Origin: an uncultured Eubacterium sp.
GTDB lineage: Bacteria > Bacillota > Clostridia > Lachnospirales > Lachnospiraceae
NCBI GenBank assembly: GCA_910584595.1
Contig: CAJUBQ010000008.1
Span: 21,589-85,588, forward strand
DNA: 64,000 bases
Direction: 5' to 3'
Part shown: positions 1-7,772 of the stretch, piece after piece
How the letters are laid out: each line of letters starts with the position of its first letter
Numbering within the stretch: the first letter of the stretch is position 1
Notes under the pieces: generated by a model
What the model was told of the DNA's origin: nothing
Database searches by the model: none
Seen by the model: only the letters and a program-made list of their open reading frames with translations
Translations under genes and position numbers: made by a program

Positions 1-978
1 TCCCTGTTTATCTAATCCGGCTGATTTAATCGCGTCTCCTGCATTAAAGTTGAAATCCCACCACTGATCTATCATTCCAAGCACACGGCCGCTGGATAAT
101 TTTGCAATATACTCATCATACGTCTGTGTAAAAGATTCACGGTCTACAATTCCTTTCTGATATTCCTCGTTCAGCTTTTTAAAATATGCCACAGCCGTCG
201 GTGTCGTATTATAATCAATAACTTTTAATGTATCTGGATCCACTATACAAGAACCGTCATTTGGATATCCATCCAGAAACTGAGGCGCATTTTCCAGACA
301 GAAATATCTCCAATCCTCACAAAGTATCGTATATGGAATATTTTCCGTGCCATCTTCCATCGTCGGATTTGCTTCATAATATTTTTCAATCAGGTCAAAA
401 TACTGATCCATCGTTTTTATTTCTGGATAATCTGCCCATTTGAGTACCCTTGTCTGAATCCAGAACGCTTCATCATTATGTTCACATGCTTTTTCTTCTC
501 CATATATGTTCGAAAACTGGGGAATCCAGTAAATATGTCCATCATCCTGGCGCAGGGAGTCCCACTCCTGTTCTGTAAAAAACTCTTTAATATTCGGATA
601 TTTTTCAATATAATCATCCAGCGCTACCAGCGCCCCCGCATCATACAGCTGCGGCATTCCGGCTGCACCCTCTATAAAATCCGGATATTCACCCCCTGCA
701 ATAATTGTGCCGATTGCTTCCTCTGCCGTCTGCCCAGTCAGCCAGGTTTCTTTAACCTTTACTCCGGTTTTTTCTGCAATCATTGCCTGCACTTCATTAT
801 CGTCATTAATTTCTGAACCAGGTACTGCAAAAAATGCTGTAAACTCTTTTACTCCGCCTTCCTCAGACGCATTACCGTCTGTTTTAACGTTTCCTCCGCC
901 TTTGCCACCGCAGCCTGCGAGCAAAGACGCTGTCATGACTGCTGTAAGCAGCAGCCGTCCCAAATACTTTTTTTTCAT
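1..978 (-). CDS. ABC transporter extracellular solute-binding lipoprotein (partial, C terminus beyond window edge)
   Basis: The reading frame starts at 978 and stays open for 326 codons to base 1, so the C terminus is missing. The first 23 residues are a lipoprotein signal: basic start MKKK, hydrophobic core, and a lipobox LAGC with the lipidated Cys at about 23. A Gly/Asn-rich linker follows, as is common in family 1 sugar-binding lipoproteins. Later stretches such as LDDYIEKYPNIKEFF resemble LplA/YtcQ-type binding proteins. GAGGAGG sits 6-8 bases before the ATG. The protein should be anchored outside the membrane and deliver a sugar to an ABC permease that is not in the window. The adjacent YesN/YesM pair and xylan enzymes suggest a xylo-oligosaccharide ligand, which is inference. 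Confidence 0.85.
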   Translation of the reverse strand, partial: MKKKYLGRLLLTAVMTASLLAGCGGKGGGNVKTDGNASEEGGVKEFTAFFAVPGSEINDDNEVQAMIAEKTGVKVKETWLTGQTAEEAIGTIIAGGEYPDFIEGAAGMPQLYDAGALVALDDYIEKYPNIKEFFTEQEWDSLRQDDGHIYWIPQFSNIYGEEKACEHNDEAFWIQTRVLKWADYPEIKTMDQYFDLIEKYYEANPTMEDGTENIPYTILCEDWRYFCLENAPQFLDGYPNDGSCIVDPDTLKVIDYNTTPTAVAYFKKLNEEYQKGIVDRESFTQTYDEYIAKLSSGRVLGMIDQWWDFNFNAGDAIKSAGLDKQG

Positions 979-1012
979 ATAAGTTTCCTCCTCTAAATGT
1001 TAATTTAATAAA

Positions 1013-1078
1013 ATAATATAAAAAAAGGAGGAACGCTTCAACCTGATAAACTATAGAATCAAACATGGCAAACTATAG
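1013..1078 (-). promoter_or_regulatory. promoter of the solute-binding protein gene with a direct repeat upstream (candidate YesN-type operator)
   Basis: Read on the minus strand, a -35 box TTGAAG (1036-1041) and a -10 box TATTAT (1013-1018) are separated by 17 bp. Just upstream of the -35 box the nonamer AAACTATAG (plus-strand orientation) occurs twice, at 1048-1056 and 1070-1078, with a 22-bp period. Direct repeats spaced two helical turns apart next to a -35 box are typical of AraC-family sites. The adjacent regulator gene is the obvious candidate binder; that link is inferred. Confidence 0.55.
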
Positions 1079-1090
1079 TTTTGCTGCTGT

Positions 1091-2683
1091 TCACAGCCTT
1101 GCATTACGTCTGTATTGCGTAGGTGTGCATCCTTTTGCCGCAATAAACCGGTTTACAAAATAGTCCAGATTATGATATCCTGCTTCTTCTGCAATCTGAT
1201 AGATTTTTTTATCCGTACAGATCAGTTGTGATACTGCTGCATCAATCCTCACTTTATTTAAATAATCTTTAAAAGAACATTCATACTTTTTTCGAAACAA
1301 CTGTCCTAAATATGCGCTGTTAACATAATACTTTTTGCTCAGTCCTTTTAATGTCAGATTGTCCGCAAAATGCTCCCGTATTTCCTTTTCCACTTCGGCT
1401 AAGACCCCTCTGGAGACATTTTTGCGAAGCTGTGCCAGATATTGTGCATATTCTTGTACGAACCTTAACACATGTGCTTTACTCCCGCGGATCCATCCGC
1501 CCTTAAACGACTGTTCACTAATAATTCTTAAAATTTCTTCCTGATTGACATTATCATCCTGTTTCGTCGCGAGATGAATGAGCTGAAACAGCAGATAATT
1601 AATATTAAGATTCCTGCCCCCTCCTGCGGCGCCCATACGCTGCATTTCTTCAAAAAAAGCATTCACAGCTTTTATGATTTCCAGCGGTTCATTCTGTTCA
1701 ATCGCAGATAATAACACATCAATCTCATTTTTACATAAAACAATCCCGTAACCGGACACCTGTACCTCCTCATCATAATAATAAATGTCCTTCCGGTCTT
1801 GAAATCCCTGACAGGATCTCAAAATGCAGACTGTACCATATGATTTTGCAAGGTTACGAATGTCATCAACTTTTTTACCTACGAGCATGACAGCCGGCAG
1901 CTGTCCCGTGTCTCTGATATAGGACAGAAAATCTTTCAGATATATTTTTTCAGACTTCAATGCTCCTTCTGACAGATCATCGCAGTATACAAATCCAATA
2001 TCATAAATATTCTCCTTGCCGGATACATCAAACACACAGCGGTCTGCGTTTATTTTTAAATATTCCACACATAATTCAGACAATTTCCGCTGATATGTGC
2101 GCTTTTCCTCATCTGATATTTCTTCTTCTAATAGTTCCTCATCCAATTCAATCTCAACATACCGAATGCCCTTCCCCGCAAAACTCATATGCTCCCGGAC
2201 ATACTGCAGATTCATATCATCATATTTTCCTTTAATCACTGCAATTAAGTTCTGTTCCAGATAAGCCCGTTCCATCTTCTTGCTTACCTTGCTTTCTTCC
2301 TCTTTATCAGCTGTCAATGTACGGATTTTTTGCAAAATGTCAAGTAGCTGTTCCTTTTCAATCGGTTTTAAGATATAATCAGTACATTTATATCTGATTG
2401 CCTCCTGTGCATAAGTAAATTCTGCAAAACCGCTTAATATAACAAAAAAAGCTTCTGAAAGCTTTTCTGTGCGTATTTTCTGCATCAGTTCCAAACCAGA
2501 AATTTCCGGCATATTGATATCAGCAAGGATTAAATCGACTTGATTTTGTTTTAAAAATTCCAGCGCTTCGCTGCCGTTAGAAGCAGTCCCGGCTATCACA
2601 AAGCCTTCTTTTTCCCACTCAATCAACGCTTTTAACCCCTGCAGTATATAATGTTCATCATCCACTAACAGCGTTTTTAGCAT
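1091..2683 (-). CDS. YesN-type response regulator (receiver + AraC/XylS DNA-binding domain)
   Basis: This is the cytoplasmic DNA-binding half of a two-component system. An N-terminal CheY-like receiver (about residues 1-120) starts KTLLVDDEHY; the phospho-acceptor Asp is in LILADINMPE and the conserved Lys in DYILKPIEK. A long variable middle region precedes two C-terminal helix-turn-helix motifs (about 425-530) ending YFVNRFIAAKGCTPTQYR. I chose the start at 2683 because GGAGGTG precedes it; an upstream start at 2713 would add ten residues without support. The start overlaps the stop of the kinase gene in ATGCTAA, so the pair is translationally coupled. By analogy with YesN it should activate the neighbouring sugar-uptake gene when the kinase senses an extracellular sugar. 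Confidence 0.92.
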   Translation of the reverse strand: MLKTLLVDDEHYILQGLKALIEWEKEGFVIAGTASNGSEALEFLKQNQVDLILADINMPEISGLELMQKIRTEKLSEAFFVILSGFAEFTYAQEAIRYKCTDYILKPIEKEQLLDILQKIRTLTADKEEESKVSKKMERAYLEQNLIAVIKGKYDDMNLQYVREHMSFAGKGIRYVEIELDEELLEEEISDEEKRTYQRKLSELCVEYLKINADRCVFDVSGKENIYDIGFVYCDDLSEGALKSEKIYLKDFLSYIRDTGQLPAVMLVGKKVDDIRNLAKSYGTVCILRSCQGFQDRKDIYYYDEEVQVSGYGIVLCKNEIDVLLSAIEQNEPLEIIKAVNAFFEEMQRMGAAGGGRNLNINYLLFQLIHLATKQDDNVNQEEILRIISEQSFKGGWIRGSKAHVLRFVQEYAQYLAQLRKNVSRGVLAEVEKEIREHFADNLTLKGLSKKYYVNSAYLGQLFRKKYECSFKDYLNKVRIDAAVSQLICTDKKIYQIAEEAGYHNLDYFVNRFIAAKGCTPTQYRRNARL

Positions 2684-4479
2684 TTTGACACCTCCGATTC
2701 CAAGCATTGACACGGAATCCTGATCTGTACCATAAGTCCCAGTCCTGCCTCGCCGTCTAATTCAAATCCTGCTTCCCCATTCGTTTCCATTTTTAACCGC
2801 AGACATGCATTTATAATGCCGACACGTTCTTTTTCCTGCAGCAGCTCAATACTTGCATTCCGCATTTTCCATAAAAGCGTTTCCATCGATTCTTTATCCA
2901 TTCCTATTCCCGTATCTTCAATTTCCAGATATAATTCCGAATCTTTTTGGTAGATACGTACAAAAATCCATCCCGCTGCCATCTTGCTTTCGATTCCATG
3001 TTCACATGCATTTTCAACAAACGTTACAATCGTCAGTTTCGGGATTCTAAAAGCATTGCATTTCTCTTCAGTTTCAATCTCATAAGAAAGCCTGTCTCCA
3101 AACCTGTACTTTTGAATGTTCAGATAAATTTTCACGGACTCCATTTCCTTTTCCACACTGACAAGCCCTTCATTCCAGTCCACATACTTGCGCTGGAGTA
3201 CAGCCAGCTTTTCTATCATATCAGCTGTTTCTGTTTCTTTTTTTATCACACTATGCATCCGGATACTCTCAAGGGCATTAAACAAAAAATGCGGATTAAT
3301 CTGGCTGCGCAGCGCCAATAACTCTGCTCTTTGCCGCTCTACCGTTATTTCCTGTTCTTTAATCCTGTTCCTGTAAACAATCCGTATGAGCGTATTAATA
3401 CGGTCGGCCATTTTATTGTAGCTGATCATCAGACTGCCAATTTCATCCATACCGCGGACATTATGGATTTCTGTCAGATCTCCATCCTCATCCATATATC
3501 GCAGCGTATCACTTAATATGCCGAGCCTCACCGTAAATGACCGATTTAAAAACTGCATCATGATAATCGGCAGCACTGCATTTACTACTATTAAAAATCC
3601 AATAACCGGAAGATGCCTTGTAATTTCCTTTAATAATGTATTTCCCGAATCCATAATATAAATATCAAGATTTGTTCCATACAGCTCCATTTTTTTTGAT
3701 AATCCAACCCGGTCATATTCGCTAAACTCTGCAAAATCCATACCCGGGCTTGCATACTTACCGTTTGTTAACACTATTTTCCCTTCACAGCACAGTAAAA
3801 TGTCCATAGAATAATTCATCTTCTTTAAATATCTGTTGATACCGGCATAATTCAGCTCCAGCCGCAAAAGCTTTTCCTTATTTTTGTCAAAAAAATTCAG
3901 CTTCTGTATGAACAGCAGCCGGCGCTTTGTTGCTACAGCCGGCTGATTTGATGTATCATAATCAAACAGCGCCATCCGCGTCAGATCCGATCGTTTAAAC
4001 TGCTGATACCAATGTGCCTGCGAATCTCTCTCAAGCTTTGCAAACTCTCCCCCATTGATAATTGTATCATTTTCACTATACATCGTAATCTTTTCATATC
4101 CGGGTCCGGCCACATCCGCAAAACGCACACCTTTAAAAAAATTATAATAACTTGATACATAATCATAAGTATCCGCAAATTCCTTATTCAGAAATTCATT
4201 GATATATTGATTCATAGAGATCCTCTTTGCAAACAGGGCAGCCTCTTCAACCGTGCTGCTGATATGATATGAAACAAAGTTTGCCGCATTCTCCATTTCC
4301 CTATTCCGCAGTGTTCTTTCCGAATGGATAAAAATAAACACAACCATACTGTCTGTAACGATCAAAGGAAGCAGAATACAAAGAATGTATAAATAATAAA
4401 ACTTTTTCCGAATACTACAGTTATCCAAAAAGATTTCCAAACGATGCAGTATTTTTTTCATTCCTCCCGTTTTTCTCAT
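2677..4479 (-). CDS. YesM-type sensor histidine kinase
   Basis: This is a membrane sensor kinase of the His_kinase/HATPase_c (LytS/YesM) class. A transmembrane helix near the N terminus (IRKKFYYLYILCILLPLIV) is followed by an extracytoplasmic sensor region of about 240 residues and a second membrane helix (HLPVIGFLIVVNAVLPIIMM). A HAMP-like linker and the phosphorylation motif INPHFLFNALESI come next, with the phosphorylated His in PHF. The ATPase domain has N box FVENACEHG and G box EIEDTGIGM. Starts are possible at 4509, 4479 and 4461; I prefer 4479, which has AAAGGAG about 12 bases upstream, but the choice is uncertain. It is coupled to the response regulator by a 7-nt overlap. The location suggests it senses xylan-derived oligosaccharides; the ligand is unproven. 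Confidence 0.9.
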   Translation of the reverse strand: MRKTGGMKKILHRLEIFLDNCSIRKKFYYLYILCILLPLIVTDSMVVFIFIHSERTLRNREMENAANFVSYHISSTVEEAALFAKRISMNQYINEFLNKEFADTYDYVSSYYNFFKGVRFADVAGPGYEKITMYSENDTIINGGEFAKLERDSQAHWYQQFKRSDLTRMALFDYDTSNQPAVATKRRLLFIQKLNFFDKNKEKLLRLELNYAGINRYLKKMNYSMDILLCCEGKIVLTNGKYASPGMDFAEFSEYDRVGLSKKMELYGTNLDIYIMDSGNTLLKEITRHLPVIGFLIVVNAVLPIIMMQFLNRSFTVRLGILSDTLRYMDEDGDLTEIHNVRGMDEIGSLMISYNKMADRINTLIRIVYRNRIKEQEITVERQRAELLALRSQINPHFLFNALESIRMHSVIKKETETADMIEKLAVLQRKYVDWNEGLVSVEKEMESVKIYLNIQKYRFGDRLSYEIETEEKCNAFRIPKLTIVTFVENACEHGIESKMAAGWIFVRIYQKDSELYLEIEDTGIGMDKESMETLLWKMRNASIELLQEKERVGIINACLRLKMETNGEAGFELDGEAGLGLMVQIRIPCQCLESEVSKC

Positions 4480-4688
4480 TTTAGCGCCTGACTCCTTTAT
4501 TTTTTTCATTTATTTTACTAAATTCCTCTACATCCATCTTTCAAAATCTTGCGCGTCAACGATCAATTATTGCTCTTTTCGGCCGCCTTGTACATAAAAT
4601 AAAGCTGCAATATAAGCGCAACAAAACAGCCGGAGTTCAGCAAATACCACCTCACCCGGCTATTTAAACAGTTTACCTCAACTGTCTT

Positions 4689-6245
4689 TTATAAATATTC
4701 GTCATAGGTCAGCCATGCAAAATCCGCATAATTACTGTCCGTTGTCCCATTTGCAGATGCATACATTCCAATCGTACATCCGACAAATCCTCCTGCTTCC
4801 TCTGTTGTAAAGGGAAGCAGGTTGATATTTCCAGCCGCCGATACCGCACAGCTGCCGCTTTTTACCCAAACATCCGCCATTTGATTCTGTGCCCGGAAAA
4901 TAATTTCCACCAGTCCTGTCCGGCTGATATCTGTTTCGGATATCACATGATCTTTCCCATGGATATGTTCTGTCACGCAGAAAATACGATAATCCTTTTT
5001 CTTTTTTATCTCCATGCGCAAATGATTTTTGTGATTCTGGTAATAGACCATACCGGCGCTTTCCTGTCCCTGCGGCCTAAATTCCAGTCCGGTACGTGCT
5101 TCAAAACAGTAATCCTTTTGACGAAGTCCCAGATAAGATGCATTCGTCTTATCCTCTATCTTTTCCGGCCTGGCATATAATCTTAAAAATCCCTCCCTTG
5201 CCTTTAGAGAATATTGTGTTTCATTTCTGGTATGTATTCCTACCATCCGATCGTCCAACTGCTCCTCATAAAAATGCAGATGGTCATGATGGCCAATTTC
5301 ATTGCCAAATCTACATTCCCTCAAAGGCAGCTCTTCATTTTTGCGCAGCCTGCCAGATCCGGCATTAATCACCGGCCATCCGTCTTCCCATATTACTTTT
5401 GCAAGAAAAGACTCTCTGCCCATACTGCTGTGACGTCTGCATGGGCGTGACGCCAGCATAATTATATACCAGTTTCCATTTTCATCATCCACCATGTCTC
5501 CATGTCCTGCATATACAACCGGATAGTCTCTGCCCAGATTTCTATGCGTAAAAACCGGATTCCTTGGACATCCTTCAAACCATTGAAATAAGCGTTTACT
5601 CCTTGCCGCGCTGATGCTGTGTTCCGGTCCGGTTCCTCCTTCCGCATGAATCAGATAGTAATATTCGCCTATCCGATACAAATGAGGCCCTTCCGGCCAG
5701 ACTGCATCTTTTAACGCACCTTTCCATATCGCCGCGCTTTCTCCTACCAGTTTCATTTGTTTCAAATCAAGCTCTTGTATCCAGATTTCCCAATCTCCAT
5801 TATAACGAACTCCCTGCGGATTCGGTCTTGTCCCAATATAATAACATTTTCCATCCGTATCAAAGAAAAGACTGGGATCGATACCTTTTGCCTCTTCACC
5901 CAAATAATAAGGTTTTGACCATGGCCCTTGTGGCCGGCTGGCCATAACAATAAAATTTCCTCCATTGCCCATATTAGTAGTAACCATATAATAGATTCCA
6001 TTATAATATCTGATCGTCGGGGCAAAAATCCCCTCTGAAATCTCACTGCCTGCTAGTGGAAGCTGTTCTTCTCTGTCCAGTATATTGCCAATCTGTTCCC
6101 AATGTGCCAGATCTCTACTGTGAAAAATAGGCACACCCGGAAAATAAGCAAAACTGGAATTTACCAAATAAAAATCCTTTCCAACCCGACAAATTGATGG
6201 ATCCGGATAGCATCCACATAATATTGGATTTCCAGCTGTTACCAT
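4689..6245 (-). CDS. GH43 beta-xylosidase / xylan-side-chain glycosidase
   Basis: A 518-residue glycoside hydrolase of family 43 in the size range of XynB3-type beta-xylosidases. The five-bladed propeller fills about residues 1-310. Predicted catalytic residues are the base Asp15 in CYPDPSI, the pKa modulator Asp123 in GIDPSLF and the acid Glu185 in VWPEGPHLY, close to the positions known for Geobacillus XynB3. A C-terminal beta-sandwich (about 325-515) matches the accessory domain of this subfamily. There is no signal peptide, so it acts in the cytoplasm on imported xylo-oligosaccharides; arabinofuranosidase activity is an alternative in this family. AAGGAG lies 6 bases before the ATG. The GH8 gene is 90 bp upstream, so the two are probably cotranscribed. 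Confidence 0.92.
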   Translation of the reverse strand: MVTAGNPILCGCYPDPSICRVGKDFYLVNSSFAYFPGVPIFHSRDLAHWEQIGNILDREEQLPLAGSEISEGIFAPTIRYYNGIYYMVTTNMGNGGNFIVMASRPQGPWSKPYYLGEEAKGIDPSLFFDTDGKCYYIGTRPNPQGVRYNGDWEIWIQELDLKQMKLVGESAAIWKGALKDAVWPEGPHLYRIGEYYYLIHAEGGTGPEHSISAARSKRLFQWFEGCPRNPVFTHRNLGRDYPVVYAGHGDMVDDENGNWYIIMLASRPCRRHSSMGRESFLAKVIWEDGWPVINAGSGRLRKNEELPLRECRFGNEIGHHDHLHFYEEQLDDRMVGIHTRNETQYSLKAREGFLRLYARPEKIEDKTNASYLGLRQKDYCFEARTGLEFRPQGQESAGMVYYQNHKNHLRMEIKKKKDYRIFCVTEHIHGKDHVISETDISRTGLVEIIFRAQNQMADVWVKSGSCAVSAAGNINLLPFTTEEAGGFVGCTIGMYASANGTTDSNYADFAWLTYDEYL

Positions 6246-6335
6246 TTCTTTTCTCCTTATCTTTCTTATTTTTCTGTATAACCAAAGCTAAGCATTTATC
6301 CCTTTTCTTACTGCTTTTTAAAACCAGACACGGCT

Positions 6336-7484
6336 TTAATAGATCCGGTAATTTCCGCTAAGTGCCAAAAATGCAAAAAAATACAGACAATTATCATAAT
6401 ATCTGCGATTCCCGCTTCGCAGCGGCGTATTCCAAAATTTATTAACGCAGCTAAATGCACAGTCATCATATCGTGCAAGGCTGGCCTGCGCATTTGTCGC
6501 TGTAATTGCTGTCGGATGCAGTGCCTGCTCTTTCAAAACCGTACCGTCTATTTCATAAATCCGGCCTGTTTCTTTTTCAGATAACCTCTCACAAAAAAAC
6601 TTCTGTAATTTTCCTATAATTTCACTTTCCCATTCATCCGCAGCAAACCATGCGTAATCCAGACCTATATTCGCAATTGTGCGGTATGCGTCGCTGTAAT
6701 ACCAATCATGCCGTCCGCCCCATTTTTCCCTGTTTCCCACGTATGGCCTGCCGTCAAATTCTGCATATTCCGCACAAAGCCCTGTCTTTGGATGACATGC
6801 CCGTTTCAAATACTTTCTGCTTTCTTCCGCCGCTTCTAAAAAAAAGCCCCTGTCTTCTTCTTTTGCCCATCTTCCAAACAGTTCATAAAAATGCGGCAGA
6901 TGATAAGAGGGATCTGAAAAATCAACATCCGAAACAAATCGGATCAGCTTTCTTTCCGGATCAAACATAGCCCTTCCGGCTGATCCGTTTTCCCCTTTAT
7001 GAATCATCGTATGAAGCAGTTCTTGTGCTTCCTTTTCATAGTGAAAGATTCCCTGTCCGTTTCCCCATCGATGCGCTGCAAAAAACAATGCCATCGCAAA
7101 ATACTCTTCTCCGTCCGGCGCTGCTCCATAAGAATTTTTAACTCCGTCTGTCCGGCAAGACCATGCAAAATATCCCTGGTTTTCGCCATCTGCAAGATAC
7201 ATATAAGTCTTTGCCCACTTCCACAGCCTGTCAAACTCATCTTTTCTATCCATCTGCACACACATCATCATTCCATAGGACATTCCTTCTGTCCGCACAT
7301 CGTGATTTCCGCTATCTTCTATATATCCCATAAAATCTTCCGCAGGATGATAAATTCTTTCTTCCGGCAAACCATAAAACAATCTGTTAAATATTTCATT
7401 TTTCCTCTTTTCAATTTTCTCCTTTTGATAGCCTGCTTCCTCAAAAACATTTCTGTATACTTCTGAAAAATATGATCCCTTCAT
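6336..7484 (-). CDS. GH8 reducing-end xylose-releasing exo-oligoxylanase (Rex-like)
   Basis: A 382-residue family 8 glycosidase. It matches the Rex enzymes (EC 3.2.1.156) in size and in lacking a signal peptide. The general acid is predicted at Glu66 in VRTEGMSYGM. Asp124 lies in AAPDGEEYF, and the base is expected in RHDWYYSDAYR (Asp260 or Asp265). The start at 7484 is chosen because GAGGAGG sits 6 bases upstream; a frame extension to 7520 has no ribosome site. Rex trims one xylose from the reducing end of xylotriose and longer oligomers, which complements the non-reducing-end activity of the GH43 enzyme downstream. Together they would complete intracellular xylo-oligosaccharide breakdown. 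Confidence 0.88.
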   Translation of the reverse strand: MKGSYFSEVYRNVFEEAGYQKEKIEKRKNEIFNRLFYGLPEERIYHPAEDFMGYIEDSGNHDVRTEGMSYGMMMCVQMDRKDEFDRLWKWAKTYMYLADGENQGYFAWSCRTDGVKNSYGAAPDGEEYFAMALFFAAHRWGNGQGIFHYEKEAQELLHTMIHKGENGSAGRAMFDPERKLIRFVSDVDFSDPSYHLPHFYELFGRWAKEEDRGFFLEAAEESRKYLKRACHPKTGLCAEYAEFDGRPYVGNREKWGGRHDWYYSDAYRTIANIGLDYAWFAADEWESEIIGKLQKFFCERLSEKETGRIYEIDGTVLKEQALHPTAITATNAQASLARYDDCAFSCVNKFWNTPLRSGNRRYYDNCLYFFAFLALSGNYRIY

Positions 7485-7559
7485 TACAGCCTCCTCATCT
7501 GATATACCTATCCATCGCACATTGCAAAAGCAAACTTTATGCTTATCCTGTTTTCTTTC

Positions 7560-7619
7560 AGTATATACCTATTTCTTTCTTATGACTTTCTAATATTTGC
7601 GGAAATATACTCAAATATT
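7560..7619 (-). promoter_or_regulatory. candidate promoter and operator of the GH8-GH43 operon
   Basis: On the minus strand a TATACT -10 box lies at 7560-7565, but no good -35 box is visible 17 bp away, as expected for an activator-dependent promoter. Upstream is a perfect 8-bp inverted repeat, AATATTTG (7592-7599) and CAAATATT (7612-7619), with a 12-bp spacer. This is a plausible regulator-binding site; the protein that binds it cannot be named from sequence. Confidence 0.35.
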
Positions 7620-7642
7620 GCTCTGTCAAAGCAAAAATAAAT

Positions 7643-7676
7643 AAAAAGCATCAGCGATATCCGACTGATGCTTTTT
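7643..7676 (-). terminator. rho-independent terminator of the enoate-reductase-like operon
   Basis: A perfect 12-bp stem (7643-7654 pairing with 7665-7676, core AAGCATCAG/CTGATGCTT) with a 10-nt loop. On the minus strand it is followed by a T-rich tract (the plus strand just left of the stem is A-rich). It lies about 95 bp after the stop at 7773. Confidence 0.85.
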
Positions 7677-7772
7677 ACTTTATCTTTATATTTCTTCTAT
7701 TTTATCTTTCCTTCCAACTTTCCCTTAAACATCCTGCGTTGCCTTCCAACAAAACTGCTGCAAAACGTCATC

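Noticed and set aside
4626..4662. Hairpin AGCCGG/CCGGCT as a terminator after the GH43 gene
   Set aside because: Only 6 bp of perfect pairing, a loop of over 20 nt and no solid T tract; too weak to annotate.
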